Positions 36,299 through 46,446 of a DNA stretch of 64,000 nucleotides are shown piece by piece. The notes beneath the pieces are model-generated. The model was not told the origin of the DNA, searched no databases, and was given only the letters and a program-made list of their open reading frames with translations. Where the stretch lies: positions 545,304 through 609,303 of the forward strand of contig NZ_SZQL01000001.1 of NCBI RefSeq assembly GCF_005233845.1. Reading direction: 5' to 3'. Every line of letters begins with the position of its first letter. Position 1 is the first letter of the stretch. This DNA is from Ilyomonas limi (GTDB lineage Bacteria; Bacteroidota; Bacteroidia; Chitinophagales; Chitinophagaceae). A program made the translations under genes and the position numbers.

Positions 36299-39200
36299 CT
36301 ATCCGATTTTTACTACTATTTCCTGTTCGGGTAATAATGTAATTTCCTCAAAATTGATAGTTATCATATCGCCATCTGTTGTGTAAGTGCATGGTAGTTT
36401 TGTGCCATTGCTATACATGCTTAACTGTGTAGGTTTTCTGTTGGTTGTCAATTGCAGTTGCCTTAAACTTAAGGTGCCATATTTTACTTTGATGGTATTG
36501 CTTTGCGAAGCAGCCGTTTGCTGTTGCGCAATATTGCCCCACGCCTTTGCCGATGTAAAAAAGCTTTTAAAGTTATCCTTCGAAACCTTTGGATGAAAAC
36601 CCATTATTTTTTCAGGTCCGTTGTAATAAAAGTCCTGCAACGCCAGCATTACGCCCCACGATGCCATAGCGCGGGCATAATGATCGCCACACTCCACTTC
36701 ATTCCAGGGATTATGCTTTTCGGGGCTGTATCGCTCGTGTACTGCTTTTACAATAGATAAGCCTTCATCAATCATGTTTTCATAAATCATATTGGTGGCT
36801 ACCTGGTATTCTATGCCGGTCCATACTTCATCGCGGTAGCGCACCCCTTTCTCGCCCATGTGCTCACTTTTTGGCCAAGTGCAAACCAGTAAACCAGGCT
36901 CGCCAAAACTGGCGTAAGTTCTTTCGGGCGGATGTATTTTGTTTTGCACAGCTACATCGGGCGCCCAGTTGTATTTCCATATAGATTGAAGCGTTTGCTT
37001 CACCTGCTCCTTTGGATAAATATACCCAAGATGGTTAAGGTGATTCCATGTTTGTCCAAATAACTGATCACTTAAACAACCAGTGGCATACTGGTATTCG
37101 GGATGTGCCTTAAGGTTTACATCCTGAATAAAATATTCACCATTCCACAATCTTTTCACCGTATTTGCTTCACCGGCAGCAGCTATTTGTTTGCATCGTG
37201 CAGCAAAGGCGGTATCATTCATTATTTCAGCCATTTTACCTGCTGCTTTAAGTGCCGCCAGATAAAGCGAACCCACGTATGTATTAGCGCCATAAAACGC
37301 AATATCATATGTGTTTGCCTGCACCTTTTCTATTAAACCATCCTCGTTTTCATCTTCATTAATGATGAATGTTGTGGCGCGTTTAATACGATCCCAGTTG
37401 CGTGTTAAAAAGAGATCATTATCCGAATTAAGGTATTCGCGATACGCTTTTAAAATAGCACCTGCATGTCCATCAATCAATACGCCGCCCCAGCCGTTGC
37501 GCGCCAGTATGCTGCCATCTTTTTGAAAGGAAGCATCAAAGTCTGTTCGCTCTCTAATGTTTCTTTCCAGCTCAGGGAAAAAGCGTGCGAGTGCCTGCTC
37601 GTAATTCCATACATGCGTGCAGGTACCTACACAGGAACCTACTCCCTCCCATGCCCAAAATTTACCATTTGCCCACCACTGGCAGGTTTCGGTAGCAAGT
37701 GTGGATAAAGGCATCAGCAACCGTTGTGCCAGCCAATAAGGAAGTGTAGTATTGTTGTAATAGGTATCGTGAAAGGTATGTGTTTCGGCAGACAGGCGCG
37801 GGAGATTGTTTTGTAAATAATAAGCTACCTCCTGCGAGTTGCCGAACCAGTTGCTGTACATATTGCCAATAATAGTTGCACCATCTGTTGGCAGTGCCGT
37901 ATTCCAATCGTTGCCAATGATATCTGTTACATCGCTACCGTAATAATACGATGGCCGGTTAGGGAAATACCAGGTTAGCAGGAAGGTAAGGTCTTTACTT
38001 TCGCCGGGCTTTAAGCTGATTGTACTGCCTACCGAGCCGGCAAATTTTTCGCCTGTTTTTCTTTTGGCAGAATCGCTGTTATTATTGTCTGATAAACCGC
38101 TATAATCTGCATCACCATTGGCGTTGGCAGTTAATACGCTCAGCGAAAGATTGCCATAATATGGATGATTGGCAGGAAAGTATTTATCCTTTGTAACCCA
38201 TTTATCACTAAACACAATATCATCAATATTAATGTGTCCCCAGCCGCCGGTTTCTGCATCCACAATTTCAAAATGCGCCTGCTGACCTTTTACATCTTTT
38301 ACATCCCAGCATTGTATATCCAGCCCTTCGGTATTCTTGCCGGTTGCGGTGCGAACTATCTTGCCATTTACAACAAGATTGATGCAGGTAGTGCCCGGAT
38401 GATTGCCGCCGCCTATTTTAAAAGCGATATAATCATCAGCTATGGTAAAATTGTTCGACACCATTTTGCCGGTAGTACCATCGCCATTTAAAAATGAGTT
38501 GACAACACCCTTTCCACCAAAGTTCACTAACCTGCTTTGGTCGCCGCCAAAGCTGCCCGCCGCCGGCGATTTACCAAATGCATCGCCACTGATTGTCCAT
38601 TTGCCATAACCGTTTTCAAAATCTTCATACACTTTTAGTACCGGCTTATCTGTTGCAGTTAGCGGCTTGCCAGGAACGAGGTCCATCACCAATGAAGTAA
38701 TACCATTTTTCCTGATAATCCGGTTGCGGCTATCGGCATTTATTTCATTCGCAATTTCGAGGCACACCAGGTTTTGCAGCCAGCCATTGAGCGTTGCCGT
38801 TACGGGTTGCGAAGAAGTGTTTTTAATCGTGTATTTTAAAATAGTAGCCGGCGTTGCAGATTCACGTGCATTCATTGGGATAAATGGTGAAAATACTTCT
38901 GCACTTACCTGTACAGGCAATGTATTTTTCTTATTGGCATAATCAATTGTAGCAATCGGATATTCACCGGTAAAAGCAATATCATCAAAACCGTTTTTGT
39001 TGAGTTGAACGGTTTGTTTTTTGCCATTTTGATTAATGGTAATGGCAAAGCCCTGGTCTATATAACTGGCAGGGCGAAAGGTTTTATAGCATACAGCCCA
39101 TGGTCCTAATGCAGTATTGAAATGCGTAAGTGAATCAACGCCATAGCCGGTATTATAAGCATTATTGGCAATCCACCAGTTTGCAAGCGTACCGTCGCCG

Positions 39201-39418
39201 CGCACATACAACTGACCGGCAGCAATACCACCGCACGGCATTCCTATCGTTAATAGCTCATCACCTTTATATGCCTTTCTTTCATTACTCCATAAGCTTT
39301 TTGCCCACGCTTCAGAAAGATTTTTTTCTATAGGCACATGATGGGATGGATCTATATTTTGGCAATAAACAAGAGAGATAAATGCAGTAGTTGTTAATAG
39401 AAAAAAGAACTTTTTCAT
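36299..39418 (-). CDS. GH116 (GBA2-like) beta-glucosidase/glucosylceramidase with an inserted beta-sandwich module
   Basis: 1039 residues from the Met at 39418, which starts a signal peptide (MKKFFFLLTTTAFISLVYCQ); an in-frame Met 22 codons earlier is rejected. The GBA2-type N-terminal domain shows TIGMPCGGIAAGQLYVRGDG. The catalytic (alpha/alpha)6 domain shows WAWEGVGSCVGTCTHVWNYE, GWGGVLIDGHAG, DENEDGLIEK, YATGCLSDQLFGQTW, and EVWTGIEYQVATNMI ... WNEVECGDHYARAMASWGVM. An extra module at residues about 264-406 (DFENGYGKWTISGDAFG ... IGGGNHPG ... GGWGHINIDDIVFSD) is the beta-sandwich better known from GH32 levanases and related enzymes. The enzyme is exported and hydrolyses beta-glucosides or similar glycosides. 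It is divergent from the ASPIC/SusCD genes. Confidence 0.9.
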   Translation of the reverse strand: MKKFFFLLTTTAFISLVYCQNIDPSHHVPIEKNLSEAWAKSLWSNERKAYKGDELLTIGMPCGGIAAGQLYVRGDGTLANWWIANNAYNTGYGVDSLTHFNTALGPWAVCYKTFRPASYIDQGFAITINQNGKKQTVQLNKNGFDDIAFTGEYPIATIDYANKKNTLPVQVSAEVFSPFIPMNARESATPATILKYTIKNTSSQPVTATLNGWLQNLVCLEIANEINADSRNRIIRKNGITSLVMDLVPGKPLTATDKPVLKVYEDFENGYGKWTISGDAFGKSPAAGSFGGDQSRLVNFGGKGVVNSFLNGDGTTGKMVSNNFTIADDYIAFKIGGGNHPGTTCINLVVNGKIVRTATGKNTEGLDIQCWDVKDVKGQQAHFEIVDAETGGWGHINIDDIVFSDKWVTKDKYFPANHPYYGNLSLSVLTANANGDADYSGLSDNNNSDSAKRKTGEKFAGSVGSTISLKPGESKDLTFLLTWYFPNRPSYYYGSDVTDIIGNDWNTALPTDGATIIGNMYSNWFGNSQEVAYYLQNNLPRLSAETHTFHDTYYNNTTLPYWLAQRLLMPLSTLATETCQWWANGKFWAWEGVGSCVGTCTHVWNYEQALARFFPELERNIRERTDFDASFQKDGSILARNGWGGVLIDGHAGAILKAYREYLNSDNDLFLTRNWDRIKRATTFIINEDENEDGLIEKVQANTYDIAFYGANTYVGSLYLAALKAAGKMAEIMNDTAFAARCKQIAAAGEANTVKRLWNGEYFIQDVNLKAHPEYQYATGCLSDQLFGQTWNHLNHLGYIYPKEQVKQTLQSIWKYNWAPDVAVQNKIHPPERTYASFGEPGLLVCTWPKSEHMGEKGVRYRDEVWTGIEYQVATNMIYENMIDEGLSIVKAVHERYSPEKHNPWNEVECGDHYARAMASWGVMLALQDFYYNGPEKIMGFHPKVSKDNFKSFFTSAKAWGNIAQQQTAASQSNTIKVKYGTLSLRQLQLTTNRKPTQLSMYSNGTKLPCTYTTDGDMITINFEEITLLPEQEIVVKIG

Positions 39419-39503
39419 GTATATGCTTTCGTTAGATGTAAAATGATTATGACAGCTAAAATATGCACCGGCAAGGAAGTGCAATGGAATAACTCAAAAA
39501 TAG

Positions 39504-39597
39504 CTTAAACGTTTAAGTAAAAAAACTTTTCCTGTAAAAAATTTTATTTTCAATAAAGCTTATCTATATTTACATTAGCTTGCTTAATCGTATAAGC
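39504..39597. promoter_or_regulatory. two LacI-type operator-like palindromes in a divergent promoter region
   Basis: cttaaacgtttaag (39504-39517) is a perfect 14-bp palindrome with the central CG typical of LacI-family operators. gcttaatcgtataagc (39582-39597) is a related, imperfect one with the same CG centre, 78 bp away. They lie between the start of GH116 (minus) and the start of the ASPIC/UnbV gene (plus), so one regulator could control both directions. No LacI-type gene is in the window. Confidence 0.55.
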
Positions 39598-39672
39598 AGG
39601 CAATTGCTGCTATTTTATGTTGGATGAGTTGCCAGGTGTTTGCTTAAATTGCACGGCAAGTACTAGCTGTTT

Positions 39673-42600
39673 ATGAAACTTAACTTAAATGTAATCCTGC
39701 TGCTGATAGTAATAATGTGGAGCAACTGCAAACAGGCGGGAGATACATTGTTTACACCAGTTCCATCATCACAATCGCATATAACGTTTGTAAATCACAT
39801 TGAAGAAGATACCAGCTTCAATATACTTACTTACGAATACCTGTACAATGGCGGCGGTGTAGCTACCGGTGATTTGAATGGCGACGGACTTGCCGATATG
39901 GTACTTACGGGCAACATGGTGAATGATAAGGTGTATTTGAACGAAGGCGATATGCGGTTTAAGGATATAACCGATGCGGTTGGCTTTACCAAAAGAAAGC
40001 GATGGAAAACAGGAGTGGTGATGGCAGATGTAAATGGGGATGGGCTGCTGGACATTTATGTTTGCTATAGTGGTCCCGGAACAGATGCCGAAAGAAGTAA
40101 TGAGTTGTACATCAACAACGGTGCGAAGAATGGCATCCCTACGTTTACAGAAAGTGCCAAAGCGTATGGACTGGATGCGCCCGGCACTTACTCTACCACC
40201 GCTACTTTTTTTGATATGGATAATGATGGTGATGTAGATATGTTTCTGGTCAATCATGCCGATATGTTTTACAATCCATTTTACAATACTGAAAAGCTGC
40301 GTGCAACCAGACATCCAAAGTTTGGCAACAGGTTGTACCGTAATGATAATGGGGTGTTTAAAGACATCAGCGAAGCGGCACACATTACCGGCAGCGGTTT
40401 GAATTTTGGGTTGAGCGTGGCTACGAGTGATATTAATAACGATGGCTGGACAGATATTTATGTTACCAACGATTATGATGAGCGTGATTTTTTGTACCTC
40501 AATAATCATGATGGTACTTTTAGAGAAGTGCTGGATAAAGCGGCAGGGCATATTTCGGAGTTTGCAATGGGCGCTGATATAGCTGATTATAACAACGATG
40601 CAAAGCCCGATGTGATGGTGCTGGATATGCTGCCCGAAGACAATCATCGTCAGAAATTATTGAAAGGGGCAGACACGTACGATAAATATACTACGCGTGT
40701 GGAGCATCATTTTCATCACCAGCAAATGCGCAATACGTTGCAGTTAAACAATGGTACAGATACCAGTGGCACGCCCATTTTCAGCGAAGTGGGACAGCTT
40801 GCCGGCATCTCTAATACCGATTGGAGCTGGGCGCCTTTATTTGCCGATTTTGACAATGATGGCTGGAAAGATTTATTTATATCCAACGGCATTTTCAAAG
40901 ACATTACCAACCTGGATTTTGTGAAATACACATCGGGCTACAGCAACAATTTTACTAATGAGAAGGGCGATAAAGTGGAAATGTGGCAGTTAATACAGGA
41001 AATGCCTTCTACCAAACTCAGCAACTACTTTTACCGCAACAATCATGACCTTACTTTTTCTAATGTTTCGCAGAGTTGGGGATTGAATAAAAAAGCCATC
41101 AGCAATGGCAGTGCGTATGCCGATCTGGATAATGATGGTGATTTGGATCTTATCATCAGTTGCATCAACGATGAACCAACGCTTTTAAAAAATAATACTG
41201 TTGAAAAAAAAGCAGGCTATTTTTTAAAAATAAAACTAAAAGGTGCAGGAAAAAATACACAAGGCATTGGTGCAAAAGTGTATGTAACTACCCCGCATAA
41301 CAAGCAGATGCAGGAGCAATTTATCACGCGCGGTTTTCAATCTTCTATTGACCCGGTAATGCATGTTGGCCTTGGGCAGGATAGTATTATACAAACTATA
41401 CAGGTAGAATGGCTAAGCGGAAAGAAATCGATAGTAAGCAATATAAAGGGTAATACAACTATAACAATAGCAGAGGCGGATGCAATGCCCGATACTGTAA
41501 TATTGCCACCGCCATCAATGCCATTATTTACAGATGTTACGGCAACTGCTGGCATCCATTTTACGCACAAGTCTTCTTCGTTTGTTGACTTTAAAGTGTC
41601 ACCTTTATTACCCTGCCAGCTTTCCAAAATTGGACCGGCACTTGCCAAAGGCGATGCAAACGGAGATAGATTGGAAGATGTATTTGTTGGCGGCGGTGCA
41701 GAGCAGGATAAAATATTGTTTTTGCAAACGAAAGGAGGCATGTTTATACCTGCATCCAATCAGCCCTGGAATATGGATAATAAAAGCACTACCGCAGATG
41801 CGCTTTTCTTTGATGCGGATGGTGATGGCGATGCCGATTTGTACCTTGTAAGCGGCGGTGCTGATTACTATCTGAATGCAAAAAATTACCAGGATAAATT
41901 GTATGAAAACGATGGTAAAGGCAATTACAAATTGGCTGTAAATGCGCTGCCTGCCGAAACTATTAGTGGTGCCTGTGTAAGAGCAGCAGATATGAATAAA
42001 GATGGTTTGCTGGATTTATTTGTAGGTGGTAAAATTGAACCCGGGAGGTTTCCTGAAGCGCCGGCGGGTATGCTGTTAAAAAATAAAAGCACAAAAGGAC
42101 ATATTGAATTTGTAAATGATAGTAATCAAAAAGATGCTACGCTTTTGCACCCTGGTATGGTGACCGATGCAGTATGGATAGACCTGAATAAAGACGGCTG
42201 GCAAGACCTTGTAGTAGCAGGCATGTTTATGCCGGTTACGGTATTTGAAAACCATCGCGGTGTGCTCCAAAACGAAACCAAAGCGTATGGGCTCGATAGC
42301 ACCAGGGGTTGGTGGTGTCGCCTGCTGGCAGCCGATTTTGATAACGATGGCGATACAGATTTGGTGGTAGGAAATATGGGTACCAACACGCAGTTTAAAG
42401 CATCGGCAAAAGAGCCACTGACTGTCACCTACGCCGATTTTAATGGTGATGAAGTAATTGATCCTATACTCTGCTATTACAATGGCGGCAAAAGCTATCC
42501 TTACTTTTCGCGCGATGAAATACTGGAGCAAATACCTGCTTTGCAAAAGCGCTTCGGGCGGTATAAGGACTACGCCGATGCACAACTTTCGGATATGTTT

Positions 42601-43017
42601 TCAAGCGAACAACTGGCTAAAGCTTCAACAGCATCCATACAAACATTGCATTCCATTTATATAAGCAATAATGGAAATAAGCAATTTACCATAAAGCCAT
42701 TACCTGCGTATGCCCAAATAAGCATGACGAATGGACTGGTAGCAAAAGACATAGATAATGATGGCAAAATGGACATAGTGCTTGCTGGTAATTTTTATCC
42801 CATGCGGGTGCAACTCGGCCCCATGGATGCAAGCATGGGGTTGGCGCTGAAAGGTAATGGCAGTGGTACTTTTACGCCATTGCCGTATGCGCAGACAGGC
42901 TTGTATATACCGGGCGATGTAAGAAATCTAATGGAAGTAAAAACAGGCAACAGTACCCTATTAATAGCAGCAAAAAATAATGAGCCGGTGCAAGTGATAC
43001 AATGTAATGCAAAGTGA
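39673..43017 (+). CDS. FG-GAP/VCBS and ASPIC/UnbV repeat lipoprotein (CRTAC1-like)
   Basis: 1114 residues with a lipobox-like end to the signal (MWSNC, Cys19). There are two propeller halves rich in calcium loops (DLNGDGLADM, DVNGDGLLDIY, DMDNDGDVDM, DINNDGWTDIY, DLDNDGDLDL; then DANGDRLEDVF, DADGDGDADLY, DMNKDGLLDLF, DFDNDGDTDLV, DIDNDGKMDI). Between them is an ASPIC/UnbV domain (about residues 515-600: FLKIKLKGAGKNTQGIGAKV, HVGLG, VEWLSGKKS). The family is surface-exposed and typically encoded beside SusCD pairs, as here (367 bp before SusC). Its molecular role is unproven; binding of the imported ligand or accessory surface function is assumed. Confidence 0.88.
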   Translation: MKLNLNVILLLIVIMWSNCKQAGDTLFTPVPSSQSHITFVNHIEEDTSFNILTYEYLYNGGGVATGDLNGDGLADMVLTGNMVNDKVYLNEGDMRFKDITDAVGFTKRKRWKTGVVMADVNGDGLLDIYVCYSGPGTDAERSNELYINNGAKNGIPTFTESAKAYGLDAPGTYSTTATFFDMDNDGDVDMFLVNHADMFYNPFYNTEKLRATRHPKFGNRLYRNDNGVFKDISEAAHITGSGLNFGLSVATSDINNDGWTDIYVTNDYDERDFLYLNNHDGTFREVLDKAAGHISEFAMGADIADYNNDAKPDVMVLDMLPEDNHRQKLLKGADTYDKYTTRVEHHFHHQQMRNTLQLNNGTDTSGTPIFSEVGQLAGISNTDWSWAPLFADFDNDGWKDLFISNGIFKDITNLDFVKYTSGYSNNFTNEKGDKVEMWQLIQEMPSTKLSNYFYRNNHDLTFSNVSQSWGLNKKAISNGSAYADLDNDGDLDLIISCINDEPTLLKNNTVEKKAGYFLKIKLKGAGKNTQGIGAKVYVTTPHNKQMQEQFITRGFQSSIDPVMHVGLGQDSIIQTIQVEWLSGKKSIVSNIKGNTTITIAEADAMPDTVILPPPSMPLFTDVTATAGIHFTHKSSSFVDFKVSPLLPCQLSKIGPALAKGDANGDRLEDVFVGGGAEQDKILFLQTKGGMFIPASNQPWNMDNKSTTADALFFDADGDGDADLYLVSGGADYYLNAKNYQDKLYENDGKGNYKLAVNALPAETISGACVRAADMNKDGLLDLFVGGKIEPGRFPEAPAGMLLKNKSTKGHIEFVNDSNQKDATLLHPGMVTDAVWIDLNKDGWQDLVVAGMFMPVTVFENHRGVLQNETKAYGLDSTRGWWCRLLAADFDNDGDTDLVVGNMGTNTQFKASAKEPLTVTYADFNGDEVIDPILCYYNGGKSYPYFSRDEILEQIPALQKRFGRYKDYADAQLSDMFSSEQLAKASTASIQTLHSIYISNNGNKQFTIKPLPAYAQISMTNGLVAKDIDNDGKMDIVLAGNFYPMRVQLGPMDASMGLALKGNGSGTFTPLPYAQTGLYIPGDVRNLMEVKTGNSTLLIAAKNNEPVQVIQCNAK

Positions 43018-43038
43018 GGATTTATAGAACTCGCCGCT

Positions 43039-43129
43039 GTTGTTGTTCTTCACCAACTGCTATTTATTAGTTGATGAAGAATGCAGGTTTACTATTTAGC
43101 TCACTTTGTTGTTGGTGAAGAACACCAAC
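43039..43129. repeat. nested inverted repeat before SusC
   Basis: gttgttgttcttcaccaac (43039-43057) pairs with gttggtgaagaacaccaac (43111-43129) with one mismatch in 19. Inside, cttcaccaact (43048-43058) can instead pair with agttgatgaag (43069-43079), so two alternative hairpins exclude each other. It lies 22 bp after the ASPIC gene stop. The remaining 255 bp to SusC show no gene. Confidence 0.65.
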
Positions 43130-43384
43130 AATGGCTAAAAAGTGAAGCCGCTGCAAGTAGCAACTATAAAGAATTGGTTTGTGTTGAACAACAGTACCGG
43201 ATAATGATACCCGCTACTATACCAGAACCGCAGAATATTTTTTAATAACAAAAACGGAGCAATAAATGACAATTATAAACACATCGGCATGAAACAAAAG
43301 TGGTAAACTTACATTATGAAAACCTAAAACTAACGACATGCATTTCCTTACTTATTCTTTCACCTTCATAAACTAAACAATTGT

Positions 43385-46300
43385 ATGAAACAGCAAAAAA
43401 CTTTGTTTCTTACACTTATCCTGCTGCTTTGTACAAGCTGGCTGTTGGCGCAACAGTCCATTACAGGAACCGTTACCGACTCTATTGGTAACCGGCTGCA
43501 AAGTGTAAGTGTATTAGTCCCCGGCACTTCGGTAGGCACTACTACCAACGAAAATGGAAACTTCAGTATTACCGTACCTCAAGGTACCACGCAACTCGAT
43601 TTCTCGCTGGTGGGCTACAAAAAACAAACAGTAGCTATTGGTACCAAAACCGATTTGATTGTTACTATGTTGCCAGTACCCAATGGTCTTGCCGACGTAG
43701 TGGTTGTAGGATATGGTGTACAGCGCAAGCGCGATGTAACCGGAACTATCAGCAGTGTATCGGGCGATGCGCTTAAAAACATCCCGGTGTCCAACAGTGC
43801 ACAGGCATTGCAGGGGCGCGCTGCGGGTGTAAACATTGTACGCACCGATGGCGCGCCCGGCTCGGTGCCCACCATTCGCATACGCGGCACCGGTACCATC
43901 AACAGTGCAGACCCGCTGGTGGTGATTGATGGTGTTCCTGCGGGCAGTTTAAATGATGTAAACCCCAATGATATTGCTTCGATAGAAATATTGAAAGATG
44001 CTTCTTCGTCAGCTATTTATGGTACCCGTGCGGCTAATGGCGTGGTGTTGGTAACCACCAAAAAAGGCAATTTTGGGGAGCAATTAAAAGCATCCGTTAA
44101 CCTGTACACCGGCACTTCCAAAGCTATTAAATATTTAGACCTGCTAACTGCGCCAGACCTTGCCATGCTGAAGAAAGAAGCATACACCAATGACGGTTTA
44201 ACAGTACCCGGCATCTGGAGCGATCCGTACTACGCAACACAAAGAACCGATTGGCAGCGTGCCCTGCTGGGTACCGGCAAAACCAATAATGCCGATGTTG
44301 CTTTGAGAGGCGGCAGCAGCAATTCTACCTATAGTTTTTCCGGAAATTATTATGACGAACAAGGCTTGATTCCCAACTCGTATTTCAAGCGGTACAGTGC
44401 CCGCATCAACTCGGAGCATCGCCTGTTTAAGATAATAAGAGTAGGCGAAAACTTTTTGTATTCCAATACCCAAGGCAATGCACCGGATACCAGATCAACG
44501 CAAACGGGTACTGTATGGAGTGCTTTGCGCTTTAACCCTGCTATTCCTGTTAAGAATGAGGATGGCTCATGGGGTACTTCTAAAGCAGATAACGAACTGG
44601 GCGACATTAACAACCCGGTAATGACGGCAGTAGATCCGGATATTAAGAATACCAACAATAATATTCTTACCAACGCTTACATAGAAATAGATATAGTAAA
44701 AGGGCTGCGTGCAAGAGCCAATTTTGGTTATAGTCAAAACCAGTATGTAGGCTACAACTTTACACCGGCAGAGCCTGAGCAAACCCGCTCCATTACGCTG
44801 GCAACGCTTAGCCAGGGCGAGGCACACTCCAGCTCGTTGCTGGAAGAATATACTATTACTTACAACAATACATTTGCGAAAGACCATAGTGTAAACTTTA
44901 CCGGTGGTTATTCAGCCCAAACATTCAAGTCGAGCAATTTTGGTGCATCCAGAAATGGATTCGATGATCCTTCCGACCCGTTGCGTAACTTAAATAATGG
45001 CAATCCCGCTTACCAATACAACTATGGCAGTAAGGGTGTAAAATCCGGGCTTGCCTCTTATTTTGGCCGCCTGAATTATAGTTATAAAAGCAAATATTTG
45101 CTCACGCTTACGATGCGTGCAGATGGTTCTTCCAAGTTCCCGGTTAATGAGCAATGGGGCTACTTTCCTGCTTTCTCCGCAGGCTGGCGCATTTCGGATG
45201 AAGCGTTTTTCAAAAACAACATTCATTTTATCAACGATTTAAAGCTTACCGGCGGCTGGGGTGAACTGGGCAATCAGGCGGTACCCGACCTGCAATACCT
45301 TGCCATTATTGGCACCAACCAAAACTACAATTTTGATAATACACCGGTGAATGGTGTGGCAGTAACCAGCCTTGCCAATCCCAATATTACGTGGGAGCGT
45401 GCGCAGATGACCAACATCAGCCTCGAGTTTGGATTGCTTCAAAACAAAATAATCGGTACGCTTACTTATTTCGATAAGAATACAAAGGACATGCTCATAC
45501 CATATCCTTTAACCGAAACGTATGGCATTGCTGCTATTCCAAACCAAAACATAGGCACACTCAACAATCGTGGTATAGAAGTAGAGCTCAATTATCAAAA
45601 TAAAGTGGGTGATTTTACTTATTCCATTGGTGCCAACGCTTCATTTATTAAGAATAAAGTAACCTTCCTATATGGCGATAAGGACAATTACATTGGTTCT
45701 GTGTTGTATGGCAGGCAGGCACTCGAAACCTCACGCACGTATGAAGGTCAGCCTATTGCATCCTTCTACGGATTTAAAACGGCCGGGTTATATCAAAACC
45801 AAAAAGAAATAGATGAGGACGCGAATATTGCTAATGATGATAAGACTAACATCAAGCCAGGTGATGTTCGTTTTGTTGACCAGAATAACGATGGAAAAAT
45901 AGATGACCAGGACAGGATATACCTTGGCAATCCCAATCCTAAAGCGGTGTTTGGCATTAATGGTAATGCAGGCTACAAAAACTTTGATCTCAGCTTTTCG
46001 TTTGCCGGTGTAAGTGGTGTAAGCTTGTATAATGCCGATCGTGTAGCAGGCTTAGATGCAACCGGCGTGTTTAACTGGTATGCCGATCAACTGAACCGCT
46101 GGCATGGCGAAGGTACCAGCAATACGGTGCCGCGCTTGACCAAGGAAAACCTGCATAACAATTATCGCTCTTCCGACCTGTGGGTAGAAGACGGCAGCTA
46201 TATTGCACTTAAAAACATAGCGCTCGGGTACACATTCAACCAGTTGCACGCCGGCGCTACCAAGCTGCCGGATGTAAGGTTGTATGTAAGCTGCTACAAT

Positions 46301-46435
46301 GCTTTTTACATTACCAAATACACCGGCTTTACCCCCGAACTGGGCTATACCGATGGTAACCGCCAGCGTGGCGTGGATGTAGCGCAATATCCATCTGCCC
46401 GCACGTTTACGGTAGGTGCTTCTATTAATTTTTAA
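43385..46435 (+). CDS. SusC/RagA-family TonB-dependent transporter
   Basis: 1016 residues with signal peptide (MKQQKTLFLTLILLLCTSWL, LAQ). Order of parts: regulatory-like domain (SITGTVTDSIGNRLQSVSVL ... VGYKKQTV), plug entry VVVVGYGVQRKRDVTGTI, plug signatures GRAAGVNI and IRIRGTGTINSADPLVVID, IEILKDASSSAIYGTRAANG, then the barrel ending in ARTFTVGASINF. It imports a glycan ligand with the SusD encoded 11 bp downstream. The divergent GH116 and the preceding ASPIC protein suggest a beta-glucoside-containing substrate. Confidence 0.95.
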   Translation: MKQQKTLFLTLILLLCTSWLLAQQSITGTVTDSIGNRLQSVSVLVPGTSVGTTTNENGNFSITVPQGTTQLDFSLVGYKKQTVAIGTKTDLIVTMLPVPNGLADVVVVGYGVQRKRDVTGTISSVSGDALKNIPVSNSAQALQGRAAGVNIVRTDGAPGSVPTIRIRGTGTINSADPLVVIDGVPAGSLNDVNPNDIASIEILKDASSSAIYGTRAANGVVLVTTKKGNFGEQLKASVNLYTGTSKAIKYLDLLTAPDLAMLKKEAYTNDGLTVPGIWSDPYYATQRTDWQRALLGTGKTNNADVALRGGSSNSTYSFSGNYYDEQGLIPNSYFKRYSARINSEHRLFKIIRVGENFLYSNTQGNAPDTRSTQTGTVWSALRFNPAIPVKNEDGSWGTSKADNELGDINNPVMTAVDPDIKNTNNNILTNAYIEIDIVKGLRARANFGYSQNQYVGYNFTPAEPEQTRSITLATLSQGEAHSSSLLEEYTITYNNTFAKDHSVNFTGGYSAQTFKSSNFGASRNGFDDPSDPLRNLNNGNPAYQYNYGSKGVKSGLASYFGRLNYSYKSKYLLTLTMRADGSSKFPVNEQWGYFPAFSAGWRISDEAFFKNNIHFINDLKLTGGWGELGNQAVPDLQYLAIIGTNQNYNFDNTPVNGVAVTSLANPNITWERAQMTNISLEFGLLQNKIIGTLTYFDKNTKDMLIPYPLTETYGIAAIPNQNIGTLNNRGIEVELNYQNKVGDFTYSIGANASFIKNKVTFLYGDKDNYIGSVLYGRQALETSRTYEGQPIASFYGFKTAGLYQNQKEIDEDANIANDDKTNIKPGDVRFVDQNNDGKIDDQDRIYLGNPNPKAVFGINGNAGYKNFDLSFSFAGVSGVSLYNADRVAGLDATGVFNWYADQLNRWHGEGTSNTVPRLTKENLHNNYRSSDLWVEDGSYIALKNIALGYTFNQLHAGATKLPDVRLYVSCYNAFYITKYTGFTPELGYTDGNRQRGVDVAQYPSARTFTVGASINF

Positions 46436-46446
46436 AATTGAAACTA

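Noticed and set aside
39769-40647. 292-codon minus-strand ORF
   Set aside because: It lies entirely antisense to the ASPIC/UnbV lipoprotein gene, whose calcium-loop repeats prove the plus-strand frame; the antisense protein is Ile/His/Cys-rich without any family pattern.
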